NCBI GenBank assembly: GCA_024278435.1
Contig: JAJRTD010000224.1
Span: forward strand, 1 to 19,374
Direction: 5' to 3'
Source of the DNA: Gammaproteobacteria bacterium
Lineage (GTDB): Bacteria; Pseudomonadota; Gammaproteobacteria; SZUA-229
DNA: 19,374 nucleotides
The notes below the pieces were generated by a model. The model did not search any database and was not told the DNA's origin. It saw only the letters and a program-made list of their open reading frames with translations. The position numbers and the translations under genes are program-made. How positions within the stretch are numbered: the first letter of the stretch is position 1; every line of letters begins with the position of its first letter. Positions 7,383 to 14,274 of this stretch are shown here, piece by piece.

Positions 7383-8504
7383 CTAAACCACGTCCGCAAA
7401 CTGGTAATCCAGCAGCACCCCGATAAACAGCACCAGCCCGAACCAGTTATTGTTTAAAAAGGCCTGGAAGCAAAGCTCGCGTTTACGGTCCTTGATCAGG
7501 TATTGCTGGTAGCCGGCAAACACGCTGGCCGCAGCAACGCCCAGGTAATAAAAACCACTGAGCTCGGCGCGCTGGCCGATCAGGATCAAATCCAGTATCA
7601 GTAGAATCTGAATAATGCCGATAATCAGGCGATCCTGGTTGCCGAACAAAATGGCCGTTGATTTAACACCGATTTTTATATCGTCATCATAATCCACCAT
7701 GGCATACATGGTGTCATAGGCCGTTGCCCATAAAATCGTGGCCAGGAAAATCAGCCAGGTGACAGCGGTTATTTCATTGGCCTGCGCGGTGTATGCCATG
7801 GGTGCTGACCAGCCGAACGCTGCACCGAGGTGCACCTGGGGCAGGTAATGGTAGCGCTTCATAAAGGGGTAGCTGGCTGCCAGCAGGATGCCGCCGAGTG
7901 ACATCCAGATGGTCAGTTCATTCATAAATAATACCAGTGCAAAAGCGCTCAGGCTTAACACTGCAAAGATCAGCAGGGTTTCTTTTTCACTGATTTTCCC
8001 CGAGGTCAGTGGGCGGTGACAGGTGCGCTCGACTTTTTTATCGATATGGCGGTCAGCGTAGTCGTTGATGGCGCAACCGGCGGAGCGCATTAGAATTACA
8101 CCACTGACAAAAACAAAGAGTACCAGCGGGTCGGGCCAGCCTTCAGCAGCTATCCACAAGGCAATCAGGGTCGGCCATAATAGTAAAAGAATACCAATCG
8201 GTTTATCCAGGCGAACCAGCTGTGCATAAAGTACGGCCTTGCGATAGATTCTGCTTTGCTGCAGGGCGTCATAAGCCGTTTCCAGTTTCTCCAGCAGCGG
8301 GTGTCCGGCAATATAGCTGAGCACCCGGTCGCTTTGCCTGGAAACCAGGCGGGTCAGTTTGCGGATGTAGCAGGCCGACTGGCGAAGCAGCAATAAAAAT
8401 ATATTCGCCAGGCTTTTTAACAGCACGGCACTCTGCTGCCATGCCCTGCCAAGAGGAGGCAGGACGGTGGCAAGAAGCCCCGAAAATTTTGATGGTGTTT
8501 CCAT
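7383..8504 (-). CDS. ubiA: 4-hydroxybenzoate octaprenyltransferase (UbiA)
   Basis: An integral membrane prenyltransferase that attaches the polyprenyl tail to 4-hydroxybenzoate, the committed step of ubiquinone synthesis. The core begins near residue 93 ([20 protein letters not shown], typical UbiA start) and contains both Asp-rich motifs that bind Mg-prenyl diphosphate: [15 protein letters not shown] (147-161) and [21 protein letters not shown] (263-283). Eight or nine membrane helices are expected. At 373 residues it is about 80 longer than usual UbiA (roughly 290), because of an N-terminal extension that is basic and amphipathic with a hydrophobic run near residues 34-40. No ATG lies between residue 1 and the core, so the extension appears to be translated unless a non-ATG start is used. 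The usual partner ubiC is not adjacent. It is convergent with comF and divergent from the carbonic anhydrase gene. Confidence 0.93.
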   Translation of the reverse strand: METPSKFSGLLATVLPPLGRAWQQSAVLLKSLANIFLLLLRQSACYIRKLTRLVSRQSDRVLSYIAGHPLLEKLETAYDALQQSRIYRKAVLYAQLVRLDKPIGILLLLWPTLIALWIAAEGWPDPLVLFVFVSGVILMRSAGCAINDYADRHIDKKVERTCHRPLTSGKISEKETLLIFAVLSLSAFALVLFMNELTIWMSLGGILLAASYPFMKRYHYLPQVHLGAAFGWSAPMAYTAQANEITAVTWLIFLATILWATAYDTMYAMVDYDDDIKIGVKSTAILFGNQDRLIIGIIQILLILDLILIGQRAELSGFYYLGVAAASVFAGYQQYLIKDRKRELCFQAFLNNNWFGLVLFIGVLLDYQFADVV

Positions 8505-8605
8505 TAGTGTTATTTTACCCGATAATACCAGCTGAACATAAAGTCAGAAGTGATTGTTCTGTCAGGCCATTGCCGCTACTTCAGCTGCTATCCCCGGAGT
8601 AATAA
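8505..8605. promoter_or_regulatory. Divergent ubiA / gamma-carbonic anhydrase intergenic region
   Basis: 101 bases holding the promoters of both genes. An 8-bp inverted repeat, CAGCTGAA (8529-8536) and TTCAGCTG (8580-8587), spans most of it; GGAG at 8596-8599 is the ribosome-binding site of the downstream gene, six bases before its ATG. No confident -35/-10 pair was found. Confidence 0.3.
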
Positions 8606-9139
8606 ATGATGAAAAATATACGCAGTTTTGAAAACCACAGCCCTGATATTGATAAAACCGCTTTTATCGATGACAGTGCGGTTGTAACCGGCAATGTTGT
8701 GATTGGCAGCGACAGTTCGGTATGGCCCTGCTGTTCGATTCGCGGAGATATTCACTCTATCCGGATCGGTCGGCGCACCAATATACAGGATGGCTGCATT
8801 TTACACGTAACTCATGACAGTGAGTATGCACCGGGTGGCGGTGCCCTGAATATTGGTGATGACATCACCGTCGGGCATAACGTGGTGTTGCATGCCTGCA
8901 CGATTGAGGATCTGTGCCTTGTCGGCATGGGTTCTGTTGTTCTTGATGGCGCCATTGTACGTTCAGGTGCCATGATTGGTGCCGGCAGCCTGGTGCCGCC
9001 GAACAAGGTGCTGGATGGCGGCTATATGTGGCTGGGCAGCCCGGTAAAAAGGGTGCGGCAACTCAGTGAAAAAGAAAAGGCCTTTCTTGCTTACTCGGCG
9101 CAGCACTACGTGGAACTGAAAAACCGTCATGCCGGTTAA
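8606..9139 (+). CDS. Gamma-carbonic anhydrase family protein (YrdA-like)
   Basis: 177 residues made almost entirely of hexapeptide repeats, which build a left-handed beta-helix that trimerises. The sequence follows E. coli YrdA closely in wording: NIQDGCILHVTHD, DITVGHNVVLHACTI, GMGSVVLDGAIV, MIGAGSLVPPNK and GSPVKRVRQLS. The metal-binding histidines of gamma-carbonic anhydrases are His67 (CILHV), His91 and His96 (VGHNVVLHAC), which would bind zinc or iron at the trimer interface. Members such as archaeal Cam hydrate CO2; for bacterial YrdA-type proteins the activity is often weak or unproven, so the role here is uncertain. No signal peptide, so cytoplasmic. The start has GGAG six bases upstream; a second ATG follows immediately, so residue 1 is uncertain by one. 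Confidence 0.93.
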   Translation: MMKNIRSFENHSPDIDKTAFIDDSAVVTGNVVIGSDSSVWPCCSIRGDIHSIRIGRRTNIQDGCILHVTHDSEYAPGGGALNIGDDITVGHNVVLHACTIEDLCLVGMGSVVLDGAIVRSGAMIGAGSLVPPNKVLDGGYMWLGSPVKRVRQLSEKEKAFLAYSAQHYVELKNRHAG

Positions 9140-9192
9140 AAGACTTTTTTCCAAAAGATGTCAGCAATTTGTCATTTTGTGACGGGTTACCA

Positions 9193-9220
9193 ACGATATC
9201 GTCCGGATATGTACTATACT
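9193..9220 (+). promoter_or_regulatory. Candidate operator and -10 upstream of the GGDEF-EAL gene
   Basis: A perfect 10-bp palindrome ACGATATCGT (9193-9202) lies 12 bases before TATACT (9215-9220), which would be a -10 element. No consensus -35 is present; the palindrome falls where it should be, consistent with a regulator binding there. The leader to the GTG start would be about 50 bases. Confidence 0.35.
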
Positions 9221-9276
9221 AAAAACCATATTTGCTTGTAACTTGTTGATTATTATTTGAATAAGTCCGGATTTTC

Positions 9277-11193
9277 GTGAAAAAAGAACTGTCTACCAAT
9301 ATTGTTGATCTCAGTCGTATTCTCCAGGAGAAAGAGACCGAGATTGAGCTTCTGCAACAGACCTTTACCGAGATTGGCAGTGAACTTGATCTGGGCCGTG
9401 TTTTTCAGATTGTGTCGGACCGTGCCCGCGAACTAATCAACGCGGAAACCCTGTTAATTCCCCTGCTGGATGATAACTGTGAAACCTATACCTACCGCGG
9501 TGGCTCAGGAAAAAATGCGAGTGAAATAGTCGGTGAATCACTGCCACTGGAGTTTGGTGTCTGTGGCTGGGTATGGAAACATAAGAAAGCCTGGTGGAAT
9601 GGCATGCTGGATCAGCTTGATGACGAGGAAAAAAACCGCTGGGAACAGGAGTCGGGCAATATGATCCTGGTGCCGCTGCAGGGCAAGCGGCATTTTCTTG
9701 GTGGTATTGCCGGCCTCGATAAAATAGGTGGCGGCGGTTTCGATAAAAAGGATTTAAACCTGCTGCAGCTTTTTGCCAGTATTGTTTCTGTGGCCATTGA
9801 AAACGCCATGGCTGTTAAAAGCATGGAAGAGTCACACAAGTTAAACGAGAATTACCGTTTACGGCTGGAGATATTAAACAAGCAGCTTACCGAGAGCAGT
9901 AAAGAACTGGAATACCTGTCGTTATACGATTCAGTAACGGCACTGCCGAATCGTTCATTATTTCATGACCGTCTTACCCGGGATATTGCCGATGCAAAAT
10001 ACGATAGTACCACTATCGGCATCCTGTTAATTGATATCGACAGTTTCAAGGATATTAATGACACCCTGGGGCATGACCGTGGTGACATTCTGCTGAAAAA
10101 AATTGCGCGACGTTTCGAGCGCGGTATAAAAAATCATGAAACCCTGGCACGTCTTGGCGGCGATGAGTTTATTCTTGTGTTACCCGGCCACAATGAACAG
10201 CAGGCCATCGCACGTTCAACTGAATTTCTCAACAGCCTGAAAGACAGTTTTGTTATTGAAGGCAACAATATCGTGGTAACAGCCAGCGTCGGTGTGGCAG
10301 TTTATCCTGAACACGGCGATGAATTTAGTGTGCTGCTGAAACATGCTGATGTTGCCATGTATGAAGCGAAAAACAGCCATATTAATATCAGTGTTTATGA
10401 TCCGGATAATGACCGCCTGGAACAGGGGCATCTGTCACTGGTTTCTGACGTAAGGAAAGCCCTGGAAGAAAAAGGATTTCAGCTGTACTACCAGCCAAAA
10501 ATCAGTGCGCAGACCGGACAGGTTGTTTCTGCGGAAGCACTGGGGCGGTGGCATCATGATAAGCGTGGCGATGTTTCACCCAAGATATTTATTGACGTGC
10601 TTGAAGGCAACGGCCTGATAAACGAGTACACCTACTGGGCAATAGAAACCGCACTGGCCCATGCCAGGCAATGGCAGCGTGATGTGGTCAAGCTGCGTGT
10701 TGCGGTAAACCTGTCACCGCAGACCCTGATGCATCCCGACTTCAGGGAGAACATGGACCGCATTATTAAAAACCGGGAAGACGGTGAACTGATTACCTTT
10801 GAAATAACGGAGAACCTGTTCCTGTCAGAATTTGACCGGCTGGCAGAACTGCTTGAGCATATTCGTGCACTGGGCGTTGAGCTGTCTATCGATGATTATG
10901 GCACCGGTTATTCTTCATTGAGCCTGTTGCGCCGGCTGAAAGTCAGCGAACTTAAAATTGACCAGTCTTTTATCAAGCAAATGGTTGGTAACAGAGATGA
11001 CAAGGCTGTGGTGCACTCCACCATTGAACTGGCCCATAATCTGGGCCTGAGTGTTGTTGCCGAAGGCGTTGAGAAAAAGTCGGTGCTGGAATTGCTGAAA
11101 AAAATGGGCTGTGACACCATACAGGGGTTTTTAATCAGCAAGCCGTTGCCGTTTGGAAAGTTTACGGATTTTATCCGCAAAGGCCGGGTTTGA
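9277..11193 (+). CDS. GAF-GGDEF-EAL cyclic di-GMP signalling protein
   Basis: 638 residues, cytoplasmic, with no membrane segment. The order is a short N-terminal helix (1-35), a GAF sensor domain (about 36-180), a helical linker (185-215), GGDEF (about 216-378) and EAL (about 388-635). The diguanylate cyclase signature GGDEF is intact (294-298) with IDIDSFKDINDTLGH upstream. The phosphodiesterase residues also look intact: EAL (420-422), Asn478 (VAVNLS), Glu509/Glu512 (FEITEN), Asp539-Asp540 (DDYGTGYSSL), Lys560 and Glu596 (AEGVE). Both activities are therefore possible, and GAF ligand binding may choose between them. The inhibitory RxxD site expected five residues before GGDEF reads KNHE, so product inhibition of the cyclase is probably lost. 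The start is GTG with a weak ribosome-binding site. It is probably a single-gene transcription unit ended by a palindrome. Confidence 0.93.
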   Translation: MKKELSTNIVDLSRILQEKETEIELLQQTFTEIGSELDLGRVFQIVSDRARELINAETLLIPLLDDNCETYTYRGGSGKNASEIVGESLPLEFGVCGWVWKHKKAWWNGMLDQLDDEEKNRWEQESGNMILVPLQGKRHFLGGIAGLDKIGGGGFDKKDLNLLQLFASIVSVAIENAMAVKSMEESHKLNENYRLRLEILNKQLTESSKELEYLSLYDSVTALPNRSLFHDRLTRDIADAKYDSTTIGILLIDIDSFKDINDTLGHDRGDILLKKIARRFERGIKNHETLARLGGDEFILVLPGHNEQQAIARSTEFLNSLKDSFVIEGNNIVVTASVGVAVYPEHGDEFSVLLKHADVAMYEAKNSHINISVYDPDNDRLEQGHLSLVSDVRKALEEKGFQLYYQPKISAQTGQVVSAEALGRWHHDKRGDVSPKIFIDVLEGNGLINEYTYWAIETALAHARQWQRDVVKLRVAVNLSPQTLMHPDFRENMDRIIKNREDGELITFEITENLFLSEFDRLAELLEHIRALGVELSIDDYGTGYSSLSLLRRLKVSELKIDQSFIKQMVGNRDDKAVVHSTIELAHNLGLSVVAEGVEKKSVLELLKKMGCDTIQGFLISKPLPFGKFTDFIRKGRV

Positions 11194-11198
11194 AAATG

Positions 11199-11276
11199 AT
11201 TTACCACAGAGACACAGAGGGCAACCGCTCCTGCGTTGCCCTACTTACGGGCTTCCTGCCCTAATCTGTGGTAAAT
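11199..11276. repeat. Nested palindromic repeat / terminator after the GGDEF-EAL gene
   Basis: Outer arms ATTTACCACAGA (11199-11210) and TCTGTGGTAAAT (11265-11276) are perfect. Inside is a second stem, AGGGCAAC (11218-11225) with GTTGCCCT (11235-11242), and a small GGGC/GCCC hairpin (about 11249-11261). The outer arm plus GACACAGAGG resembles a widespread intergenic repeat (TTACCACAGAGACACAGAG, from memory). It sits between the convergent GGDEF-EAL and sensor-kinase genes and probably terminates both; AATAATTTTT follows on the plus strand. Confidence 0.7.
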
Positions 11277-11318
11277 AATTTTTCAGCTTTTCCGCACATT
11301 AAATCTGAGTGGATACAC

Positions 11319-12722
11319 TTAAGTCGTATTTCCCCGTTTCTTAAAATGAATCGTAACCTTCAGGCCATGGCCACCACCGGCCTCGCTTAACTGCAACGTT
11401 CCCTGGTGTATTTGCACAACACGATCTACGATGGACAAGCCGATGCCGCAGCCGGGCACATGCTGGTTGTCCGCACGGTAAAACCGTTCCACTACCCGTT
11501 CCCTGTCCTGCGCCGATATCCCCGGACCATTGTCTTCAACAATCAGTACCGTATGCTGTTTGATGGTAAGCAGGCGAATAATGATTTTTCCATCCTGCGG
11601 GGTGTAGGCAATCGCATTGGTAAGCAGGTTGCGAATTAACAGGCGCAGGGACGGTTCATTGCCGTTAATCGGTTGTACCGGTGTTTCTTCAAAAGACAGC
11701 TCAATGTTTTTATCAATGGCCAGTGGTGACAGCAGTGTGCTTTCTTCAATGACCAGTGTCATCAGGTCGACCCGGGTAAATTCTCTGGCCAGTAGTTCGG
11801 GCTCCAGGCGGGCCAGTGTCAGCAGCTGTTCAACCAGGTGGGTTGTGCGGTCGACTCCAAGAATAACCTGGTCAAGTGATTCATTCTGCTGCTGGCAGTT
11901 TTTCGCGTTTTTTGCCAGCTCGGCATGCAGGCGGATGGCGGCGAGCGGGGTGCGTAATTCATGGGCAGCATCGGAGGTAATGCGTTTCTCGCGCTCCAGT
12001 GTATCGTTCAGGCGGTGTAGTAACTGGTTAAGAGCATTTTTAATGGTGGCGATTTCGCTGTAATCATTTTGATCGGTTATCAGCTCCAGGTTATCCCCGC
12101 CGCGGCGGCTGATTTGGGCCGCCAGTTTCTGCAACGGTTGCAGGCCGCGGTAGATTGAAAGCAACATGACCAGGAATAAAGTCGGGATTAATATAATAAA
12201 CATATAGAACAGGTCGTTGCTTATTTTCCGGATCAGGTCATTGCGTACATCGATTCTTTCTGCCGTGATGCACCGGTATTGCTGGTTGCTGCTTTGCAGG
12301 CTGAAGGTGCGCCAGTGATAGTCATCGACAACGATATCACTGTAGCCATCTTGCGCGGTCAGCGGTTGCAGCGGAGCGTTATAGGATTTGACCAGCAGGT
12401 TGCCTTCCTTGTCCCAGATCTGAAATGCAAGCTTGGTCTCATAAACATGGCTGTCCTGCCGCTGCTGTTCCTGTTCCTCAAAATCGATGTACATCACGGC
12501 CAGCCCGTTTTCGTCAAGGTAGTCCTGTATTCTTGAAAATCCGGCGGCACCGTTTTGTGATTGTGCAAGGCTGAGGATCAGGCGTGCCGAACGGGCAAGC
12601 TGGGCATCAAATAACTCCCGGGTTTCTTCACGTACATCTTCATAGCCCAGCCACGCGGTGCCGCCGACAAGCAGGATGGAGACAATGGTCAGGCGCAGCA
12701 GTAACTGGGAGCGAATAGACAT
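11319..12722 (-). CDS. Two-component sensor histidine kinase, QseC/PmrB-like
   Basis: 467 residues. Membrane helix 1 is at about 8-26, a periplasmic sensor region at 28-170, helix 2 at about 171-191, HAMP at 192-243, a dimerisation/phosphoacceptor domain with H-box ITSDAAHELRTPLAAIR (phospho-His254), then a HATPase domain with N-box NLLTNAIAYTP (Asn369), DNGPG (397-401) and GCGIGLSIV (424-432). The periplasmic part and HAMP wording are like the QseC/PmrB group. It senses an envelope signal and phosphorylates the regulator encoded just upstream, 16 bases away on the same strand. The signal is unknown; the divergent redox-type operon suggests a thiol, metal or electron-acceptor cue, but that is inference. 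The periplasmic region has one Cys (Cys151). Confidence 0.93.
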   Translation of the reverse strand: MSIRSQLLLRLTIVSILLVGGTAWLGYEDVREETRELFDAQLARSARLILSLAQSQNGAAGFSRIQDYLDENGLAVMYIDFEEQEQQRQDSHVYETKLAFQIWDKEGNLLVKSYNAPLQPLTAQDGYSDIVVDDYHWRTFSLQSSNQQYRCITAERIDVRNDLIRKISNDLFYMFIILIPTLFLVMLLSIYRGLQPLQKLAAQISRRGGDNLELITDQNDYSEIATIKNALNQLLHRLNDTLEREKRITSDAAHELRTPLAAIRLHAELAKNAKNCQQQNESLDQVILGVDRTTHLVEQLLTLARLEPELLAREFTRVDLMTLVIEESTLLSPLAIDKNIELSFEETPVQPINGNEPSLRLLIRNLLTNAIAYTPQDGKIIIRLLTIKQHTVLIVEDNGPGISAQDRERVVERFYRADNQHVPGCGIGLSIVDRVVQIHQGTLQLSEAGGGHGLKVTIHFKKRGNTT

Positions 12723-12738
12723 GTGTGGTCAGCGGTTA

Positions 12739-13398
12739 TTATTCTCTGGCGACGATATAACCGATACCGCGAACCGTTTTAATCAGCTCGCTGTAAAATT
12801 TCTTGCGCAGGTGGTGGATATAGACTTCGATGGTATTGCTTTCAATTTCGTCGCCCCAGCTGTAGAGCTTCTGCTCCAGGTTCTGCCGCGACAGCACCCG
12901 GCCCTGGTTGGCAATTAACTCAAGCAGCAGGGCAAATTCCCGGCGCGATAACACCACGTTACGGTCCTTGTATTCGACAGTATGTGCCGTGGTGTCAATT
13001 TTTATATCTTTATACTGAATGGTCTCGGAAGCTGCGCCGCGGTTACGTCGTGTCAGGGCCCGCAGGCGGGCGCATAATTCTGCAAACTCGAAAGGTTTGA
13101 CCAGGTAGTCGTCAGCGCCCGCATCCAGGCCGTTGACGCGGGCGGAGATATCATCCTGTGCGGTGAGGATTAATACCGGTGTATTATTGTCGGACTCACG
13201 CATGGTTTTCAGGACGTCCAGGCCGCTCATCTTTGGCAGGCCGATATCAAGTATGATGCAGTCATATTGCGTTTCCGTCATGGCGGAAAGGGCGGTTTCA
13301 CCGTTTTTAACCCAGTCCACCGAATTGTCGTCACGGCGCAGGCCGGCGCAGACGCCGTTACCCAGTAAAACATCATCTTCAACAAGTAAAATTCTCAC
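12739..13398 (-). CDS. OmpR/PhoB-family response regulator, QseB/PmrA-like
   Basis: 219 residues from the GTG at 13398-13396. The receiver domain (1-117) has the acidic pair in LLVEDD, phospho-Asp51 (IILDIGLP), Thr79 (ILTAQDD) and Lys101 (YLVKPFEF). A winged-helix DNA-binding domain follows (125-218), with SRREFALLLELIANQGRVLSR and LEQKLYSWGDEIESNTIEVY, wording characteristic of QseB/PmrA. The start at 13398 gives the canonical MRILLVEDD; an in-frame GTG at 13410 would add four residues but has no ribosome-binding site and lies almost on the predicted transcription start. It forms an operon with the sensor kinase downstream. It is likely autoregulated through the inverted repeat at 13436-13504, which has half-sites of the type bound by this subfamily. 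Confidence 0.94.
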   Translation of the reverse strand: MRILLVEDDVLLGNGVCAGLRRDDNSVDWVKNGETALSAMTETQYDCIILDIGLPKMSGLDVLKTMRESDNNTPVLILTAQDDISARVNGLDAGADDYLVKPFEFAELCARLRALTRRNRGAASETIQYKDIKIDTTAHTVEYKDRNVVLSRREFALLLELIANQGRVLSRQNLEQKLYSWGDEIESNTIEVYIHHLRKKFYSELIKTVRGIGYIVARE

Positions 13399-13414
13399 TG
13401 CATAAACCACTTAT

Positions 13415-13443
13415 TTTATAGGTTTTAAAGTTTTATTCTTAAA
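13415..13443 (-). promoter_or_regulatory. Predicted promoter of the regulator-kinase operon
   Basis: On the minus strand TTTAAG (13443-13438) and TATAAA (13420-13415) are separated by exactly 17 bases, a plausible sigma-70 pair. The -35 lies inside the 18-bp operator arm, as expected for a PmrA/QseB-type activator or autoregulator. The implied leader to the 13398 start is only about 10 bases. Confidence 0.45.
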
Positions 13444-13504
13444 CCATCCTTAAGGGTTTTCCAGGTAAATTTGAAAATAATCCATGTTAAGGATGGTTTA
13501 AGAA
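13436..13504. promoter_or_regulatory. Divergent operator: 18-bp inverted repeat of PmrA/QseB-type boxes
   Basis: TTCTTAAACCATCCTTAA (13436-13453) and TTAAGGATGGTTTAAGAA (13487-13504) are perfect inverted repeats separated by 33 bases. Each arm contains two CTTAA units 11 bp apart (one helical turn), the tandem arrangement bound by OmpR-family dimers; the PmrA consensus is YTTAAK-N5-YTTAAK. The left arm matches it at all but one position (CTTAAA-CCATC-CTTAAG). The arms lie between the response-regulator gene and tlpA, each facing one of the two divergent genes. I infer that this regulator controls both operons here. Confidence 0.75.
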
Positions 13505-13551
13505 ACACCCGCTACTCTTGTCCAATTATTAGACTATATTTAATACATACT

Positions 13552-14031
13552 ATGAAAAAATTCGCTTCCTTTTTCTTCCTGATGGTGCTGTTAAGCAGCA
13601 ATGGTTTTGCCGTTACCAGTCAGGCACCTGATATCAGCCTTCCGGCAATAGAGGGTAATGTACAGCTTGCCAGTCTTAAAGGCAAAGTCGTTTACCTGGA
13701 TTTCTGGGCTTCCTGGTGCCTGCCCTGCAAAAAGTCCTTTCCCTGGATGAGTGAGATGAAAAAACGTTATGCCGACCAGGGGTTTGAGATACTGGCGGTT
13801 AACCTGGATAAAGACAGGGCGCTGGCCGATGCTTTTCTCGGCCGGATGAAGGTGAATTTTATTGTTGCCTTTGATGAAAGCGGAAAGACCGCATCAGAGT
13901 ATAAATTAAGAGGTATGCCCAGCAGTTACCTGATCGGCCGTGATGGTAAAATATACGCTTCGCATATCGGTTTTAGGGAAAAAGACAAAGTACAGCTGGA
14001 GCAGGCAGTAAAGAGCCTGCTGGATAAATAA
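13552..14031 (+). CDS. TlpA/ResA-like periplasmic thiol-disulfide protein
   Basis: 159 residues. Signal peptide 1-20 (MKKFASFFFL..., cleavage probably after GFA). The mature part is a thioredoxin fold of the TlpA/AhpC-like type: APDISLPAIEGNVQLASLKG, then YLDFWASWCLPCKKSFP with active-site Cys56-Leu-Pro-Cys59, and the cis-proline loop GMPSSYLI (Pro123). It would reduce or oxidise disulfides in the periplasm. The start at 13552 is chosen over an upstream in-frame start at 13471 because it yields a proper signal peptide and the upstream part overlaps the operator; no clear ribosome-binding site is seen (TTTAATACATACT). It is the first gene of an operon with a DUF4266 lipoprotein (30 bases downstream) and DUF3570, and one of these is its likely partner. 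Confidence 0.92.
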   Translation: MKKFASFFFLMVLLSSNGFAVTSQAPDISLPAIEGNVQLASLKGKVVYLDFWASWCLPCKKSFPWMSEMKKRYADQGFEILAVNLDKDRALADAFLGRMKVNFIVAFDESGKTASEYKLRGMPSSYLIGRDGKIYASHIGFREKDKVQLEQAVKSLLDK

Positions 14032-14061
14032 GCAAGAGAATAAATAGCAGGTAGCAGTTTA

Positions 14062-14274
14062 ATGAAATTATTTTCCATTCTGATTATTGCCGTGTTGCTG
14101 GCTGGTTGCAGTTCCATGGGGGTCGAACCGTGGGAGCGTGATTTGCTGGCCAAACCGTCGATGCAGCCGGTGCCGAACTATTTCGATAACTTTTATGACG
14201 AACATATCTATTTCAGTAAAGAAGCCTCCAGTGGTGGCCAGGGTGTCGGTGGAGGTGGTTGCGGATGCAATTAA
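14062..14274 (+). CDS. DUF4266 small lipoprotein
   Basis: 70 residues. The lipobox LLAGC (12-16) predicts lipid attachment at Cys16 after signal peptidase II cleavage; the next residues (SSM) do not carry the inner-membrane Asp+2 signal, so outer-membrane sorting is expected. The body GVEPWERDLLAKPSMQPVP is the conserved DUF4266 sequence. The tail is Gly-rich and ends GGGGCGCN, giving a CxC thiol pair (Cys67, Cys69). No biochemical function is known to me. Its position between a thioredoxin-like protein and an outer-membrane protein suggests that the CxC is a redox or metal-binding site used by this set. The codons of the Gly tail contain GGAGGTGG, which is also the ribosome-binding site of the next gene; the two genes overlap by 10 bases. 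Confidence 0.9.
   Translation: MKLFSILIIAVLLAGCSSMGVEPWERDLLAKPSMQPVPNYFDNFYDEHIYFSKEASSGGQGVGGGGCGCN

Noticed and set aside
7169..7399. 76-codon minus-strand frame through the comF-ubiA gap
   Set aside because: It lies inside the inverted-repeat element and reads through its hairpins, with no start signal or recognisable product.
13471..13551. Extended N-terminus of the TlpA-like protein
   Set aside because: The 27 extra residues would be encoded within the operator repeat and would bury the signal peptide.
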